Assembly (NCBI RefSeq): GCF_001499905.1
Contig: NZ_LQIS01000023.1
Coordinates: forward strand, 1 to 64,000
Direction: 5' to 3'
DNA: 64,000 nt
From: Mycobacterium sp. GA-1285
GTDB taxonomy: Bacteria; Actinomycetota; Actinomycetes; Mycobacteriales; Mycobacteriaceae
Shown here in pieces: positions 27,543 through 35,492 of this stretch; position 1 is the first letter of the stretch, and every line of letters begins with the position of its first letter. Under the pieces are notes generated by a model that saw only the letters and a list, made by a program, of their open reading frames with translations, searched no databases and was not told the origin of the DNA. The position numbers were made by a program, and so were the translations under genes.

Positions 27543-28951
27543 CCGGACCGCGACTGCCAGACGGCTTCGCCGTGCAGGTCGACCGCCGAGTCAAGGTCCT
27601 CGGCGACGGGTCGGCCCTGCTCGGCGGTTCCCCCACCCGCCTCCTCCGCCTGGCGCCGGCGGCGCAGACCATGCTCAACAGCGGCAGGCTCGAAGTGCAC
27701 GACGCCGTCAGCGCCCAGTTGGCCCGGACCCTGCTCGATGCGACGGTCGCACACCCGCGTCCCGCCAGCGGCCCATCGCATCGGGACGTGACGGTCGTGA
27801 TACCGGTGCGCGACAACGCTTCTGGCGTGCGCCGGCTGCTCACCGCCGTGCGCGGTCTGCGGGTGATCATCGTCGATGACGGCTCTGCGACGCCGATCGA
27901 CGAGACCGACTTCGCCGACGTCCACGGTGAGGTGCGGGTGCTGCGACACGAGCGCAGCCGTGGGCCCGCGGCGGCCCGCAACACCGGGCTGGCCGCGTGC
28001 ACGACCGACTTCGTGGCCTTCCTCGACAGTGACGTCGTCCCGCGGCGCGGATGGCTCGAGGCGCTGTCGGGCCACTTCTGCGATCCCGCCGTGGGCCTGG
28101 TCGCACCGCGAATCGTCGGCCTGCGCGAACCGGACAACGTGGTCGCCCGCTACGAGGCCGTGCGCTCGTCGCTGGATCTGGGCTTGCGGGAGGCCCCGGT
28201 GGTGCCGTACGGCACGGTGTCTTACGTACCCAGTGCCGCCATCATCGGCCGCCGATCGATGCTCAACGAGATCGGCGGCTTCGACGAGACGCTGACGTCG
28301 GGTGAAGATGTCGATCTGTGCTGGCGACTCATCGAATGCGGCGCGCGCTTGCGTTACGAGCCCATCGCGCTGGTGGCCCACGACCATCGCACACAACTGC
28401 GAGACTGGTTCTCGCGCAGATCTTTCTACGGCGAAGCCGCCGCACCACTGTCGGTGCGCCACCCCGGTAAAGTCGCCCCGTTGGTGATCTCGGGCTGGAC
28501 GCTCGTGGCCTGGATGCTGACGGCGATGGGCTCATCGATCGGATACCTGGCCGCGATCGTCGTCGCGACCATCACCGGCCGCCGCATCGCGAAGTCCTTG
28601 TCGAGCGTCGAGACCGAACCCAAAGACGTCGCGGTGGTGGCCGCCCACGGACTGTGGGCGGCGGCCATGCAGTTGGCCGTGGCAATGTGCAGGCACTACT
28701 GGCCGCTGGCGCTGATCGCAGCGGTCCTGTCTCGACGATGCCGGCAGGTCGTGCTCGTGGCCGCGGTCGTGGAAGGGGTCGTCGACTGGTTGACCCGGAG
28801 CCGGAACGCCGAGGACGACACCCCGCGGGTCGGCCTGCTCACCTACCTCGTCCTCAAGCGCCTCGACGACATCGCCTACGGTGCAGGCCTGTGGACCGGC
28901 GTTGTTCGTGAGCGTCATCTCGGTGCGCTCAAACCCCAGATCCGGACCTGA
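27539..28951 (+). CDS. mftF: Mycofactocin glycosyltransferase MftF
   Basis: 470 residues, a family 2 glycosyltransferase. An N-terminal domain of about 75 residues resembles a PqqD-like carrier ([27 protein letters not shown]). The GT-A domain has [30 protein letters not shown] and the DxD-type FLDSDVVP (from residue 161), then [13 protein letters not shown]-terminal hydrophobic helices (residues about 320-400) suggest membrane attachment. MftF adds a chain of beta-1,4 glucose units to mycofactocin. Stop at 28949 is followed 14 bases later by the repeat region opening mftG. Confidence 0.93.
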   Translation: MTGPRLPDGFAVQVDRRVKVLGDGSALLGGSPTRLLRLAPAAQTMLNSGRLEVHDAVSAQLARTLLDATVAHPRPASGPSHRDVTVVIPVRDNASGVRRLLTAVRGLRVIIVDDGSATPIDETDFADVHGEVRVLRHERSRGPAAARNTGLAACTTDFVAFLDSDVVPRRGWLEALSGHFCDPAVGLVAPRIVGLREPDNVVARYEAVRSSLDLGLREAPVVPYGTVSYVPSAAIIGRRSMLNEIGGFDETLTSGEDVDLCWRLIECGARLRYEPIALVAHDHRTQLRDWFSRRSFYGEAAAPLSVRHPGKVAPLVISGWTLVAWMLTAMGSSIGYLAAIVVATITGRRIAKSLSSVETEPKDVAVVAAHGLWAAAMQLAVAMCRHYWPLALIAAVLSRRCRQVVLVAAVVEGVVDWLTRSRNAEDDTPRVGLLTYLVLKRLDDIAYGAGLWTGVVRERHLGALKPQIRT

Positions 28952-28965
28952 GACGAACCTGCCGC

Positions 28966-29073
28966 GTGCGCAGTACCTCATCTGCTCGTCGCGTCCGCAG
29001 TGAAACATCTGCTCCTCGCGTGCGCAGTGAAACATCTGCTCCTCGCGTGCGCAGTGCCTCATCTGCTCCTCGC
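28966..29073 (+). repeat. 27-base tandem repeat spanning the mftG start
   Basis: Four head-to-tail 27-base units at 28966, 28993, 29020 and 29047, each starting GTGCGCAGT or GTCCGCAGT and ending TCTGCTCCTCGC (unit one TCTGCTCGTCGC). The next bases, GTCCGCAGTGACATCCTG, begin a fifth unit that runs into the conserved MftG sequence. The repeated block includes the ancestral start codon, so the gene now has several possible starts in frame. Confidence 0.9.
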
Positions 29074-30504
29074 GTCCGCAGTGACATCCTGATCGTCGGT
29101 GCCGGCAGCGCCGGATCCGTTCTGGCCGAGCGGCTCTCCGCCGACCCGGCATGCACGGTCACCGTCGTCGAATCGGGTCCTGGAGCGTCCGACCCACGGG
29201 TCTCGGCGCAGATCAGCGACGGATTGCGGCTGCCCATCGGCACCGCCAGTTCGGTGGTGCGGCGGTACCCGACCACGTTGACCGTCGACCCACTGCGTCA
29301 CGCAATGCTCATGCGCGGCGAGGTGGTTGGGGGATCGGGGGCCGTCAACGGAGGATACTTCTGCCGTGGGCTGCCGTCGGACTTCGATGACTGGCGACTG
29401 CCCGGCTGGGCATGGTCGGATGTGCTTCCGCACTTCCGGGCCATCGAAACCGACCTCGACTTCGACAATGCGGTACATGGCTCGGAAGGGCCGATAAGGA
29501 TTCAGCGGGTATCCGAATTCGACGGCTGTACAGCATCTTTCGTGAATGCAGCCACCGAAGCCGGCCATCCGTGGATAGCCGATCTGAACGGCTCGACCGC
29601 CGAGGCGCCGGTGGCCGCCGGAGTGGGGGCGGTGCCGCTGAACATCCACCAGGGTGCCCGTGTGGGCCCCGGTGGGGCCTATCTGCAGCCGGCCTTGGAC
29701 CGTTCCAACCTCATCCTGCTGACCAACACCCGCGTGCATCGCATCCGAATCGTCGCCGGGCGCGCGGTCGGCGTCGAGTGCGCGGACCAAAACGGCGCCG
29801 TCTATCTCGAGGCGGACCGGATCGTGTTGTGCGCCGGTGCAATCGGATCGGCGCACCTTCTGATGCTCTCCGGCGTAGGCACAGCACATACCCTCGAGAG
29901 CGTGGGAATACCGGTGGCGGCGGATCTCCCGGTCGGAGCGGTGATGTCGGACCATCCCGAATGGGTGCTACCGGTGAATTGGACGGAAACACATGGGCTC
30001 CCACCCCTCGAGGCCGTGCTCACCACCGCGGACGGGCTCGAGATCAGGCCGTACACAGCGGGTTTCGGGGCGATGGTGAGTGGCCGGCGCGACGACCCCG
30101 CCGACCACCCCCACATCGGCGTGACGTTGATGCGGCCCAAGTCACGCGGAGCGGTCACGGTGGTCAGTGCCGACCCCGATGTGCCTCCCGTCATCGAGCA
30201 CCGTTACGACACTGAACCCGACGACGTCGAAACGCTGCGTGCCGGAATCGCGTTGTCCCGTGAACTCGTTGGCGGGACAGCCGAAGTCGGCCCGGCATCA
30301 TGGTCGACGTCGCAGCACCTCTCGGGGACGGCGCCGATGGGTGGCGATGACGACAACGTCGCGGTCGTGGACCCGCGATGCCGGGTGCGCGGAGTCGACG
30401 GGTTGTGGGTGGTCGACGGGTCGGTGCTACCCGTCATCCCGAGCCGGGGTCCGCACGCCACCATCGTCATGATCGGGCACCGAGCGGCCGAGTTCATCGT
30501 CTGA
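28966..30504 (+). CDS. mftG: GMC-family mycofactocin oxidoreductase MftG
   Basis: Up to 512 residues. The FAD-binding motif ILIVGAGSAGSVLAERL begins about 40 residues in; ahead of it are four repeats of VRSETSAPR type. VVGGSGAVNGGYFCRG and the active-site segments QHLSGTAPMG and VIPSRGPHATIVMIGHRAAE mark a GMC oxidoreductase. MftG is reported to pass electrons from reduced mycofactocin toward the respiratory chain. GTG at 28966 is used; GTG at 29020 and 29047 are equally possible, while the likely ancestral codon at 29074 is now GTC. No good ribosome binding site is seen at any of them. The 3' end overlaps the convergent MFS gene by 78 bases. Confidence 0.88.
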   Translation: MRSTSSARRVRSETSAPRVRSETSAPRVRSASSAPRVRSDILIVGAGSAGSVLAERLSADPACTVTVVESGPGASDPRVSAQISDGLRLPIGTASSVVRRYPTTLTVDPLRHAMLMRGEVVGGSGAVNGGYFCRGLPSDFDDWRLPGWAWSDVLPHFRAIETDLDFDNAVHGSEGPIRIQRVSEFDGCTASFVNAATEAGHPWIADLNGSTAEAPVAAGVGAVPLNIHQGARVGPGGAYLQPALDRSNLILLTNTRVHRIRIVAGRAVGVECADQNGAVYLEADRIVLCAGAIGSAHLLMLSGVGTAHTLESVGIPVAADLPVGAVMSDHPEWVLPVNWTETHGLPPLEAVLTTADGLEIRPYTAGFGAMVSGRRDDPADHPHIGVTLMRPKSRGAVTVVSADPDVPPVIEHRYDTEPDDVETLRAGIALSRELVGGTAEVGPASWSTSQHLSGTAPMGGDDDNVAVVDPRCRVRGVDGLWVVDGSVLPVIPSRGPHATIVMIGHRAAEFIV

Positions 30505-32076
30505 CCGCGAGACCATTCGCTCGATGAAGCGGAGTTGCCTGCCGTCGCGGCCCGGCGCCCATAGTGCGATGAATGCCGCCGCTACAGCGCAAAGGATGCC
30601 GAGAGCGATCAGCGAGATGTGCATGGCCTCCAAGAAGGCCAACTGCGCAGCCTCCGACAGGCGAGCGCCCTGGGGGCCCAGCCGCGCGGCCACCTCGAGT
30701 GCCTCGGCCAACGAATTCGACGCGGCGGTGCGCAGCGATTCGGGTAGTGCGCTCAGATGAGGCTGCAGGCTATCGCCGTACTGCGCGGCCAGCACGGAGC
30801 CCGCGACTGCGATGCCCAGGGCGGCCCCCACCTCGCGGGTGGTGTCGTTGACCGCCGACGCGACCCCCTGCTTCTCGTCCGGCACCGCACCCATGATCGC
30901 CGAAGTCGCCGGCGCCGTGCATAACCCGATGCCCGTCGACATGATGAGCAGCGGCAGCGCCAGGTCCAAGTACGGCGAGTCGACATCTAGGGTTTGCATG
31001 TAGAACAGCCCGACCGCGATCAGTGTCAGGCCGGTGGACAAGACGATCCGGAGACCCAGTCGTGGCAGATACCACGGTGTGGTAAGGCTCAGGACCAACA
31101 GGGGGGCGACCAGGGGCGCCAACGCGAACGCCGTCTGCAGCGGCGTGTAGTCGAGCAACAGCTGCATGTACTGCATCGAGACGAAGAAGAATCCGAAGTT
31201 GGCGAGGAAGAAGAACGTCACCACGACGGCACCGGTGGTGAAGTCGGCCTTGGCGAACAAGCGGACGTCGAGTAATGGGTGCGCGCTGCGCAGTTCCCAC
31301 GCCGCGAAGGCGGCCGCCAAGACAACCCCGGCGGCCATACACCCGTATACGAGGGGATGCGTCCAGCCGTGGGCAGGCGCCTCGAGCACGCCGTAGACGA
31401 AAACCGCGACGGCCCCGCCAACCAATACCGCTCCTGGCCAGTCCAGCGGTGTCGCTTGCTGATCACGAGACGAGGCCACCGTGCACGCGAGGCAGAACAG
31501 CCCCGCACCCGAGATCGCGAATGCCCAGAAGATCGACTGCCACGACCAGAAGTGGAGCAGCACACCGGATCCCAGGAAGCCGACCACTGCACTCGAACCC
31601 GCGACACCCGCCCAGATGCCGACGGCCTTGTTGCGTTCGGCCTTCGGGTACGCGGCCGTCAACAGCGACAGCGTGGCCGGCATGACGAACGCCGCACCGA
31701 CGCCGGCCACGGCGCGAGCGATGATCAACGCGACTGGACCGTCGAAGATCAGCGGCGCGGCCGAGGCCAGCGTGAAGATTCCGAGACCGGCGAGCAGAGC
31801 GCCGCGGCGACCGTACCGGTCGCCGATCGCGCCGGCAGGCAACAACAGGCACGCCAGCACCAAGGTGTAACCGTCGACCACCCACGTCAACTGCGCCTGG
31901 GTGGCGGTGGTTTCCACGGCGATGTCGGGCAGCGCGGCGTTGAGGGCGACCATCGAACTGATCGCCAGCGCGACGCCCATGCAGGCGACGGTGAGTAACC
32001 AGACGCGCGCACGGACGGACAGATCTGCGACGCTCGCGCCGATATCCTGTTCAGACCGGCTGAGGGTGTCGACCAT
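30427..32076 (-). CDS. MFS transporter, EmrB/QacA (DHA2) family
   Basis: 549 residues with about 14 transmembrane helices. WVVDGYTLVLACLLLPAGAI and GDRYGRRGALLAGLGIF form the motif A region, and AGVGAAFVMPATLSLLTAAYP is the helix 4-5 motif of drug:proton antiporters with 14 helices. Divergent from a TetR gene across a 90-base gap holding two matching palindromes, the classic layout of a drug exporter controlled by its own repressor. The tail is soluble and Asp-rich. The 3' end overlaps mftG. Confidence 0.87.
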   Translation of the reverse strand: MVDTLSRSEQDIGASVADLSVRARVWLLTVACMGVALAISSMVALNAALPDIAVETTATQAQLTWVVDGYTLVLACLLLPAGAIGDRYGRRGALLAGLGIFTLASAAPLIFDGPVALIIARAVAGVGAAFVMPATLSLLTAAYPKAERNKAVGIWAGVAGSSAVVGFLGSGVLLHFWSWQSIFWAFAISGAGLFCLACTVASSRDQQATPLDWPGAVLVGGAVAVFVYGVLEAPAHGWTHPLVYGCMAAGVVLAAAFAAWELRSAHPLLDVRLFAKADFTTGAVVVTFFFLANFGFFFVSMQYMQLLLDYTPLQTAFALAPLVAPLLVLSLTTPWYLPRLGLRIVLSTGLTLIAVGLFYMQTLDVDSPYLDLALPLLIMSTGIGLCTAPATSAIMGAVPDEKQGVASAVNDTTREVGAALGIAVAGSVLAAQYGDSLQPHLSALPESLRTAASNSLAEALEVAARLGPQGARLSEAAQLAFLEAMHISLIALGILCAVAAAFIALWAPGRDGRQLRFIERMVSRSDDELGRSVPDHDDGGVRTPARDDG

Positions 32077-32104
32077 ACGTCGCTCTCTTCCGACGGAGAT
32101 TTTC

Positions 32105-32139
32105 GAGACTAACAGTCTTGGTATAAGACCGATAGTCTT
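32105..32139. promoter_or_regulatory. Double TetR-type operator between MFS and TetR genes
   Basis: Two palindromes of the same type, GAGAC-TAACA-GTCTT at 32105-32119 and AAGAC-CGATA-GTCTT at 32125-32139, 20 bases centre to centre. They lie midway between the divergent starts at 32076 and 32167. Two dimers on the same face of the helix would cover both promoters. The assignment to the adjacent TetR gene is inferred. Confidence 0.75.
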
Positions 32140-32166
32140 GTTCCCGGTGAGGAGGTGGGTTAAACG

Positions 32167-32820
32167 ATGAGGGGGCCGAGTACCGACCCGAGGCCGGCGC
32201 GGTCCCGTGCCCGCCTGCTCGACGCGGCCACGACGCTGCTACGGACAGGCGGCCCCAGCGCGGTCACGATCGACGCGGTCACCCGAACCGCCAACGTCGC
32301 GCGGGCCACGCTGTACCGGCACTTCCCGACCGCCAACGACTTGATGGCGGCGGCGTTCATGAGCCTGCTCAATCCCGCGCCGATGCCGCCCGCCGGTGGC
32401 ACTCTGCGCGACCGGTTGATCGCCGTCGTGGTCGGGTGGGCGGAGTCGATCGCCGAGGCGTCCGCGATGATCACCGCCATGACGTGGATGGCGTCCGGTC
32501 CTGATGTGGGAACATACTCCGAAGTGCAGCAGTCGGATTCGGATGCGGTCGGCACCCTGAGATCACGGATCATCGCGCTGTATTCGGCGCCCTTCGACGC
32601 GATCCTCGACGGGCCCCAGGCGGCCGAGGAACTCGACGAGGTGGACCGGATCCAGACGATCGCACTTCTCATCGGGCCGTTGATTCTCGGCAAGTTGTCG
32701 ACCGTGGCCGACTTCGACTACCGCGCGTGTGCGGAGGCCTCCGTCGACGGATTCCTGGCCACCCACGCGAGGAAGCCGAACGAGATCACCTCAGCGAGTA
32801 GCGAATCGGGAGATGCTTGA
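32167..32820 (+). CDS. TetR/AcrR-family repressor
   Basis: 217 residues. The DNA-binding domain covers residues about 12-60 (ARSRARLLDAATTLLRTGGP, VTIDAVTRTANVARATLYRH, FPTANDLM). ATG follows GAGGAGGTGGG. It is divergent from the DHA2 exporter with a double palindrome between, so it most likely represses both. The 3' end overlaps the convergent P450 gene by 35 bases. Confidence 0.87.
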   Translation: MRGPSTDPRPARSRARLLDAATTLLRTGGPSAVTIDAVTRTANVARATLYRHFPTANDLMAAAFMSLLNPAPMPPAGGTLRDRLIAVVVGWAESIAEASAMITAMTWMASGPDVGTYSEVQQSDSDAVGTLRSRIIALYSAPFDAILDGPQAAEELDEVDRIQTIALLIGPLILGKLSTVADFDYRACAEASVDGFLATHARKPNEITSASSESGDA

Positions 32821-34048
32821 GGCCACCGACGAACACCGTCGCGGCCAGTTCGGGTTCGCCGGCAAGCTCGATCGAGTCCAGCCTCGGCAGCAGTTCGGTG
32901 AACAGGCTGTTCATCTCCATGCGCGCCAACGCGGCGCCGAGACAGAAGTGCACCCCGTAGCCGAACGACAGGTGCTTGTTGGGATCGCGGCCCACGTCGA
33001 ACTTGAACGGTTCGTCGAAGACCTCTTCGTCGCGGTTGGCGGATGCGTAAGCGAGATAGACGGATTCACCTTTGGCGATCGGTACACCACGAACCTCGGT
33101 GTCTTCGGCGGCGGTGCGCATGAACTCCTTGACCGGGGTGCTCCAGCGGATCATCTCCTCGACCGCGGTCCCCATCAATTCCGGTTGTGCAGTAAGCCGT
33201 GCGAGTTGGTCGGGATTGTCGATCAGCGCGCGCAGGCCGCCGGAGATCGCGTCCTTGGTGGTGTCGTGGCCTGCGGTGGCCACGATCACGTAGTAGGACG
33301 CGGTGTCGACGTCGGATAGCGGCTCACCGTCGATGATTCCGTTCGCGATCGCCGATGCGAGGTCATCGGTCGGGTTCGCCCGTCGCGAAGCGGTCAGTTC
33401 GTTGAAGTAGGCGAAGAACTCGACCACCGTCTGCAGCTTCTCCTCAGGGGTGGTGCCGCGCTGGTACTCCTCGTCGTCGCCGCCGAAGATCTCCTGGGTG
33501 AGCTTGAGCATGCGCGGGAAGTCCTCTTCGGGCAGACCGAGCAGCGACAGGATCACATAGAGCGGGTAGTGCACCGCGATGTCCTCGACGAAGTCACATT
33601 CGGGGCCGATGTCGCGCATCTTGTCGACGTAGCGCTTGGCCAGCTCGTCCACCCGAACCTTCAACTCGCGCATCGCCTTTGGACGGAACCAATCCGCGCC
33701 GATCTTGCGGACATCGCGGTGGTGCGGGTCGTCCATGTGGATCAGTGTCCGCAGTCCCATGCCGGCTTCCAGCTGGGCCCTGGCAAGGTCGTCTGCTTCG
33801 GCTGTCGCGAGGAGCGGCCGCGGTTCGCTCAGCCACAGGTCGTTGTCACGCTCGATCGCCATGATGTCGGCGTGCTTGGTGATGGCGTAGAACGGCCGGT
33901 ACGGAGCATGGTCTACATAGGCGACGGGATTGTTGGCGCGCAGCCAGGTCATCGCGGCATGTAGCCGGTCGTCGTCGGCGTAGGCCGTCGGATCGGCGAA
34001 GACCTTCGCGGCTTCCTGCGCTTCCTGGTCCATCGTCGGCGTGCTCAT
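32786..34048 (-). CDS. Cytochrome P450
   Basis: A 420-residue soluble P450 monooxygenase. The I-helix is TAGHDTTKDAISGG (oxygen-activating Thr), the K-helix ExxR is EEMIRWSTP, and the heme loop FGYGVHFCLGAALARME holds the Cys thiolate. It is clearly paralogous to the next gene upstream, sharing long identical stretches such as LIHMDDP and FGGDDEE. ATG at 34048 has AGGAG before it; an in-frame ATG at 34081 would add eleven residues. The palindrome CTTGACGGGTGTCAAA lies just before. The substrate is unknown; lipids or sterols are common for such mycobacterial P450s. Confidence 0.9.
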   Translation of the reverse strand: MSTPTMDQEAQEAAKVFADPTAYADDDRLHAAMTWLRANNPVAYVDHAPYRPFYAITKHADIMAIERDNDLWLSEPRPLLATAEADDLARAQLEAGMGLRTLIHMDDPHHRDVRKIGADWFRPKAMRELKVRVDELAKRYVDKMRDIGPECDFVEDIAVHYPLYVILSLLGLPEEDFPRMLKLTQEIFGGDDEEYQRGTTPEEKLQTVVEFFAYFNELTASRRANPTDDLASAIANGIIDGEPLSDVDTASYYVIVATAGHDTTKDAISGGLRALIDNPDQLARLTAQPELMGTAVEEMIRWSTPVKEFMRTAAEDTEVRGVPIAKGESVYLAYASANRDEEVFDEPFKFDVGRDPNKHLSFGYGVHFCLGAALARMEMNSLFTELLPRLDSIELAGEPELAATVFVGGLKHLPIRYSLR

Positions 34049-34066
34049 GGAGGCTCCTGGGGCTGT

Positions 34067-34082
34067 CTTGACGGGTGTCAAA
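34067..34082. promoter_or_regulatory. TTGAC-N4-GTCAA palindrome before the first P450
   Basis: CTTGACGGGTGTCAAA, arms TTGAC/GTCAA, 19 bases upstream of the P450 start at 34048. The same type of palindrome precedes the paralogous P450 at 35419. The best reading is a shared repressor site. Confidence 0.6.
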
Positions 34083-34145
34083 CCAGTCTATGTGACCGAC
34101 ACCACTTCATTCCGCGAGGGTGGGGCTCCTCACTGCGGCGGGTTT

Positions 34146-35396
34146 TCAGCGCAGCGCGTATCTGATCGGCAGGTGCTTGAGCCCGCCGACGAAAATCGTC
34201 GCGACGAACTCGGGGTCGCCGGCCAACCCGATCGATTCGAGCCGTGGCACCAGCTCGGTGAAGAAACTGTTGATTTCCATGCGTGCCAGCGCGGCGCCGA
34301 GACAGAAGTGCACGCCGTAACCGAACGAGAGGTGCTTGTTCGGGTCACGGCCCACGTCGAATTGGAACGGGTCGTCGAAGATGTCTTCGTCGCGGTTGGC
34401 CGAGACGTAGGACAGCAGCACCGACTCGCCCTGCTTGATCGGCACACCGCGCACTTCGGTGTCTGCCGTGGCGGTGCGCATGAACTCCTTGACCGGGGTG
34501 GTCCACCGGATCATTTCCTCGACCGCGGTGCCCATCAGCTCCGGCCGGGCCTTCAAGCGGGCGAGCTGGTCCTGGTTCTCGATCAGCGCGAGTAGGCCGC
34601 CCGAGATCGCCGCGCTCGTGGTGTCGTGGCCGGCGCTGGCGACGATGACGTAATAGGAAAGGCAGTCGACGTCGTTGAGGTACTCGCCGTCGATCTTGGC
34701 GTTGGCGATCGCCGAGGCGAGGTCGTCGGTGGGGTGGGCCCGGCGTTCGGCGGTCAGGGCGGTGAAGTAGCGGAAGAAGTCGGTGATGACCTCGTGAAGT
34801 TCCTGCGCGCTCTTGCCGCGGGTGAACTCGTCGTCGTCGCCGCCGAACATCTCCTGGGTGAGCTTGAGCATGCGGCCGAAGTCGGTTTCGGGCAGCCCGA
34901 GCAGCGACAGGATCACATAGAGCGGGAAGTTCACCGCGACCTCTTGGACGAAGTCGCATTCGGGACCTTTTTCGACCATCTTGTCGACATAGATTCTGGC
35001 CAACTGGTCGACGCGGGTCTTCAGCGCGCGCATCGCCTTGGGCCGAAACCAGTCCGCGCCGATCTTGCGGATGTCGCGGTGCAGCGGATCGTCCATGTGG
35101 ATCAACGTGCGCAGTCCGCCACCGGCGGCGAGGTTGGCCTGCGACAGGTCGTCGGTCGCGGCTGTGACGAGCATCGGGCGCGGTGCATTGATCCACAGCT
35201 CGTTGTCACGCTCGATCGCCATGATGTCGGCGTGCTTGGTGACCGCCCAGAAAGGCCGATAGTCGGGCACGTCGACGAAGGACACCGGGGCGTTGGCGCG
35301 CAGGTGGGTCAATGCGGCGTGCAGGCTCGCCTCGTCGGTGTAGGCCTTGGGGTCGGCCAGCACCTTGGCGGCGTCGTCGATGATCGGCGTGCTCAT
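34146..35396 (-). CDS. Cytochrome P450, paralogue
   Basis: 416 residues with SAGHDTTSAAISGGLLALIE (I-helix), EEMIRWTTPVKEFM (ExxR), and FGYGVHFCLGAALARMEINS (heme Cys). It is very similar along its length to the P450 97 bases downstream, so the pair is a tandem duplication. ATG at 35396; the bases around 35410 give a weak ribosome binding site. A perfect 16-base palindrome lies 23 bases upstream. No ferredoxin gene is adjacent, so electrons must come from elsewhere, possibly through the reductase encoded at 19994. Confidence 0.9.
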   Translation of the reverse strand: MSTPIIDDAAKVLADPKAYTDEASLHAALTHLRANAPVSFVDVPDYRPFWAVTKHADIMAIERDNELWINAPRPMLVTAATDDLSQANLAAGGGLRTLIHMDDPLHRDIRKIGADWFRPKAMRALKTRVDQLARIYVDKMVEKGPECDFVQEVAVNFPLYVILSLLGLPETDFGRMLKLTQEMFGGDDDEFTRGKSAQELHEVITDFFRYFTALTAERRAHPTDDLASAIANAKIDGEYLNDVDCLSYYVIVASAGHDTTSAAISGGLLALIENQDQLARLKARPELMGTAVEEMIRWTTPVKEFMRTATADTEVRGVPIKQGESVLLSYVSANRDEDIFDDPFQFDVGRDPNKHLSFGYGVHFCLGAALARMEINSFFTELVPRLESIGLAGDPEFVATIFVGGLKHLPIRYALR

Positions 35397-35418
35397 GATT
35401 GCCTCGCTCAAAGTCATT

Positions 35419-35434
35419 CTTGACAGCTGTCAAG
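35419..35434. promoter_or_regulatory. Perfect palindrome before the second P450
   Basis: CTTGACAGCTGTCAAG is a perfect 16-base inverted repeat just upstream of the P450 start at 35396. The arms match those before the other P450. A site of this length and position is typical of a TetR-type repressor; no regulator gene is adjacent on this side. Confidence 0.65.
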
Positions 35435-35492
35435 AACGCACTCTAAGCGATGGCACGGCGGCGGATCCGCGCCGCGTCAGTACGCTCGCCAG

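Noticed and set aside
28532-29152. Minus-strand frame with peptide repeats of REEQMFHCA type opposite mftF/mftG
   Set aside because: The repeats are simply the reverse strand of the 27-base tandem repeat, and the rest lies opposite the conserved mftF sequence.
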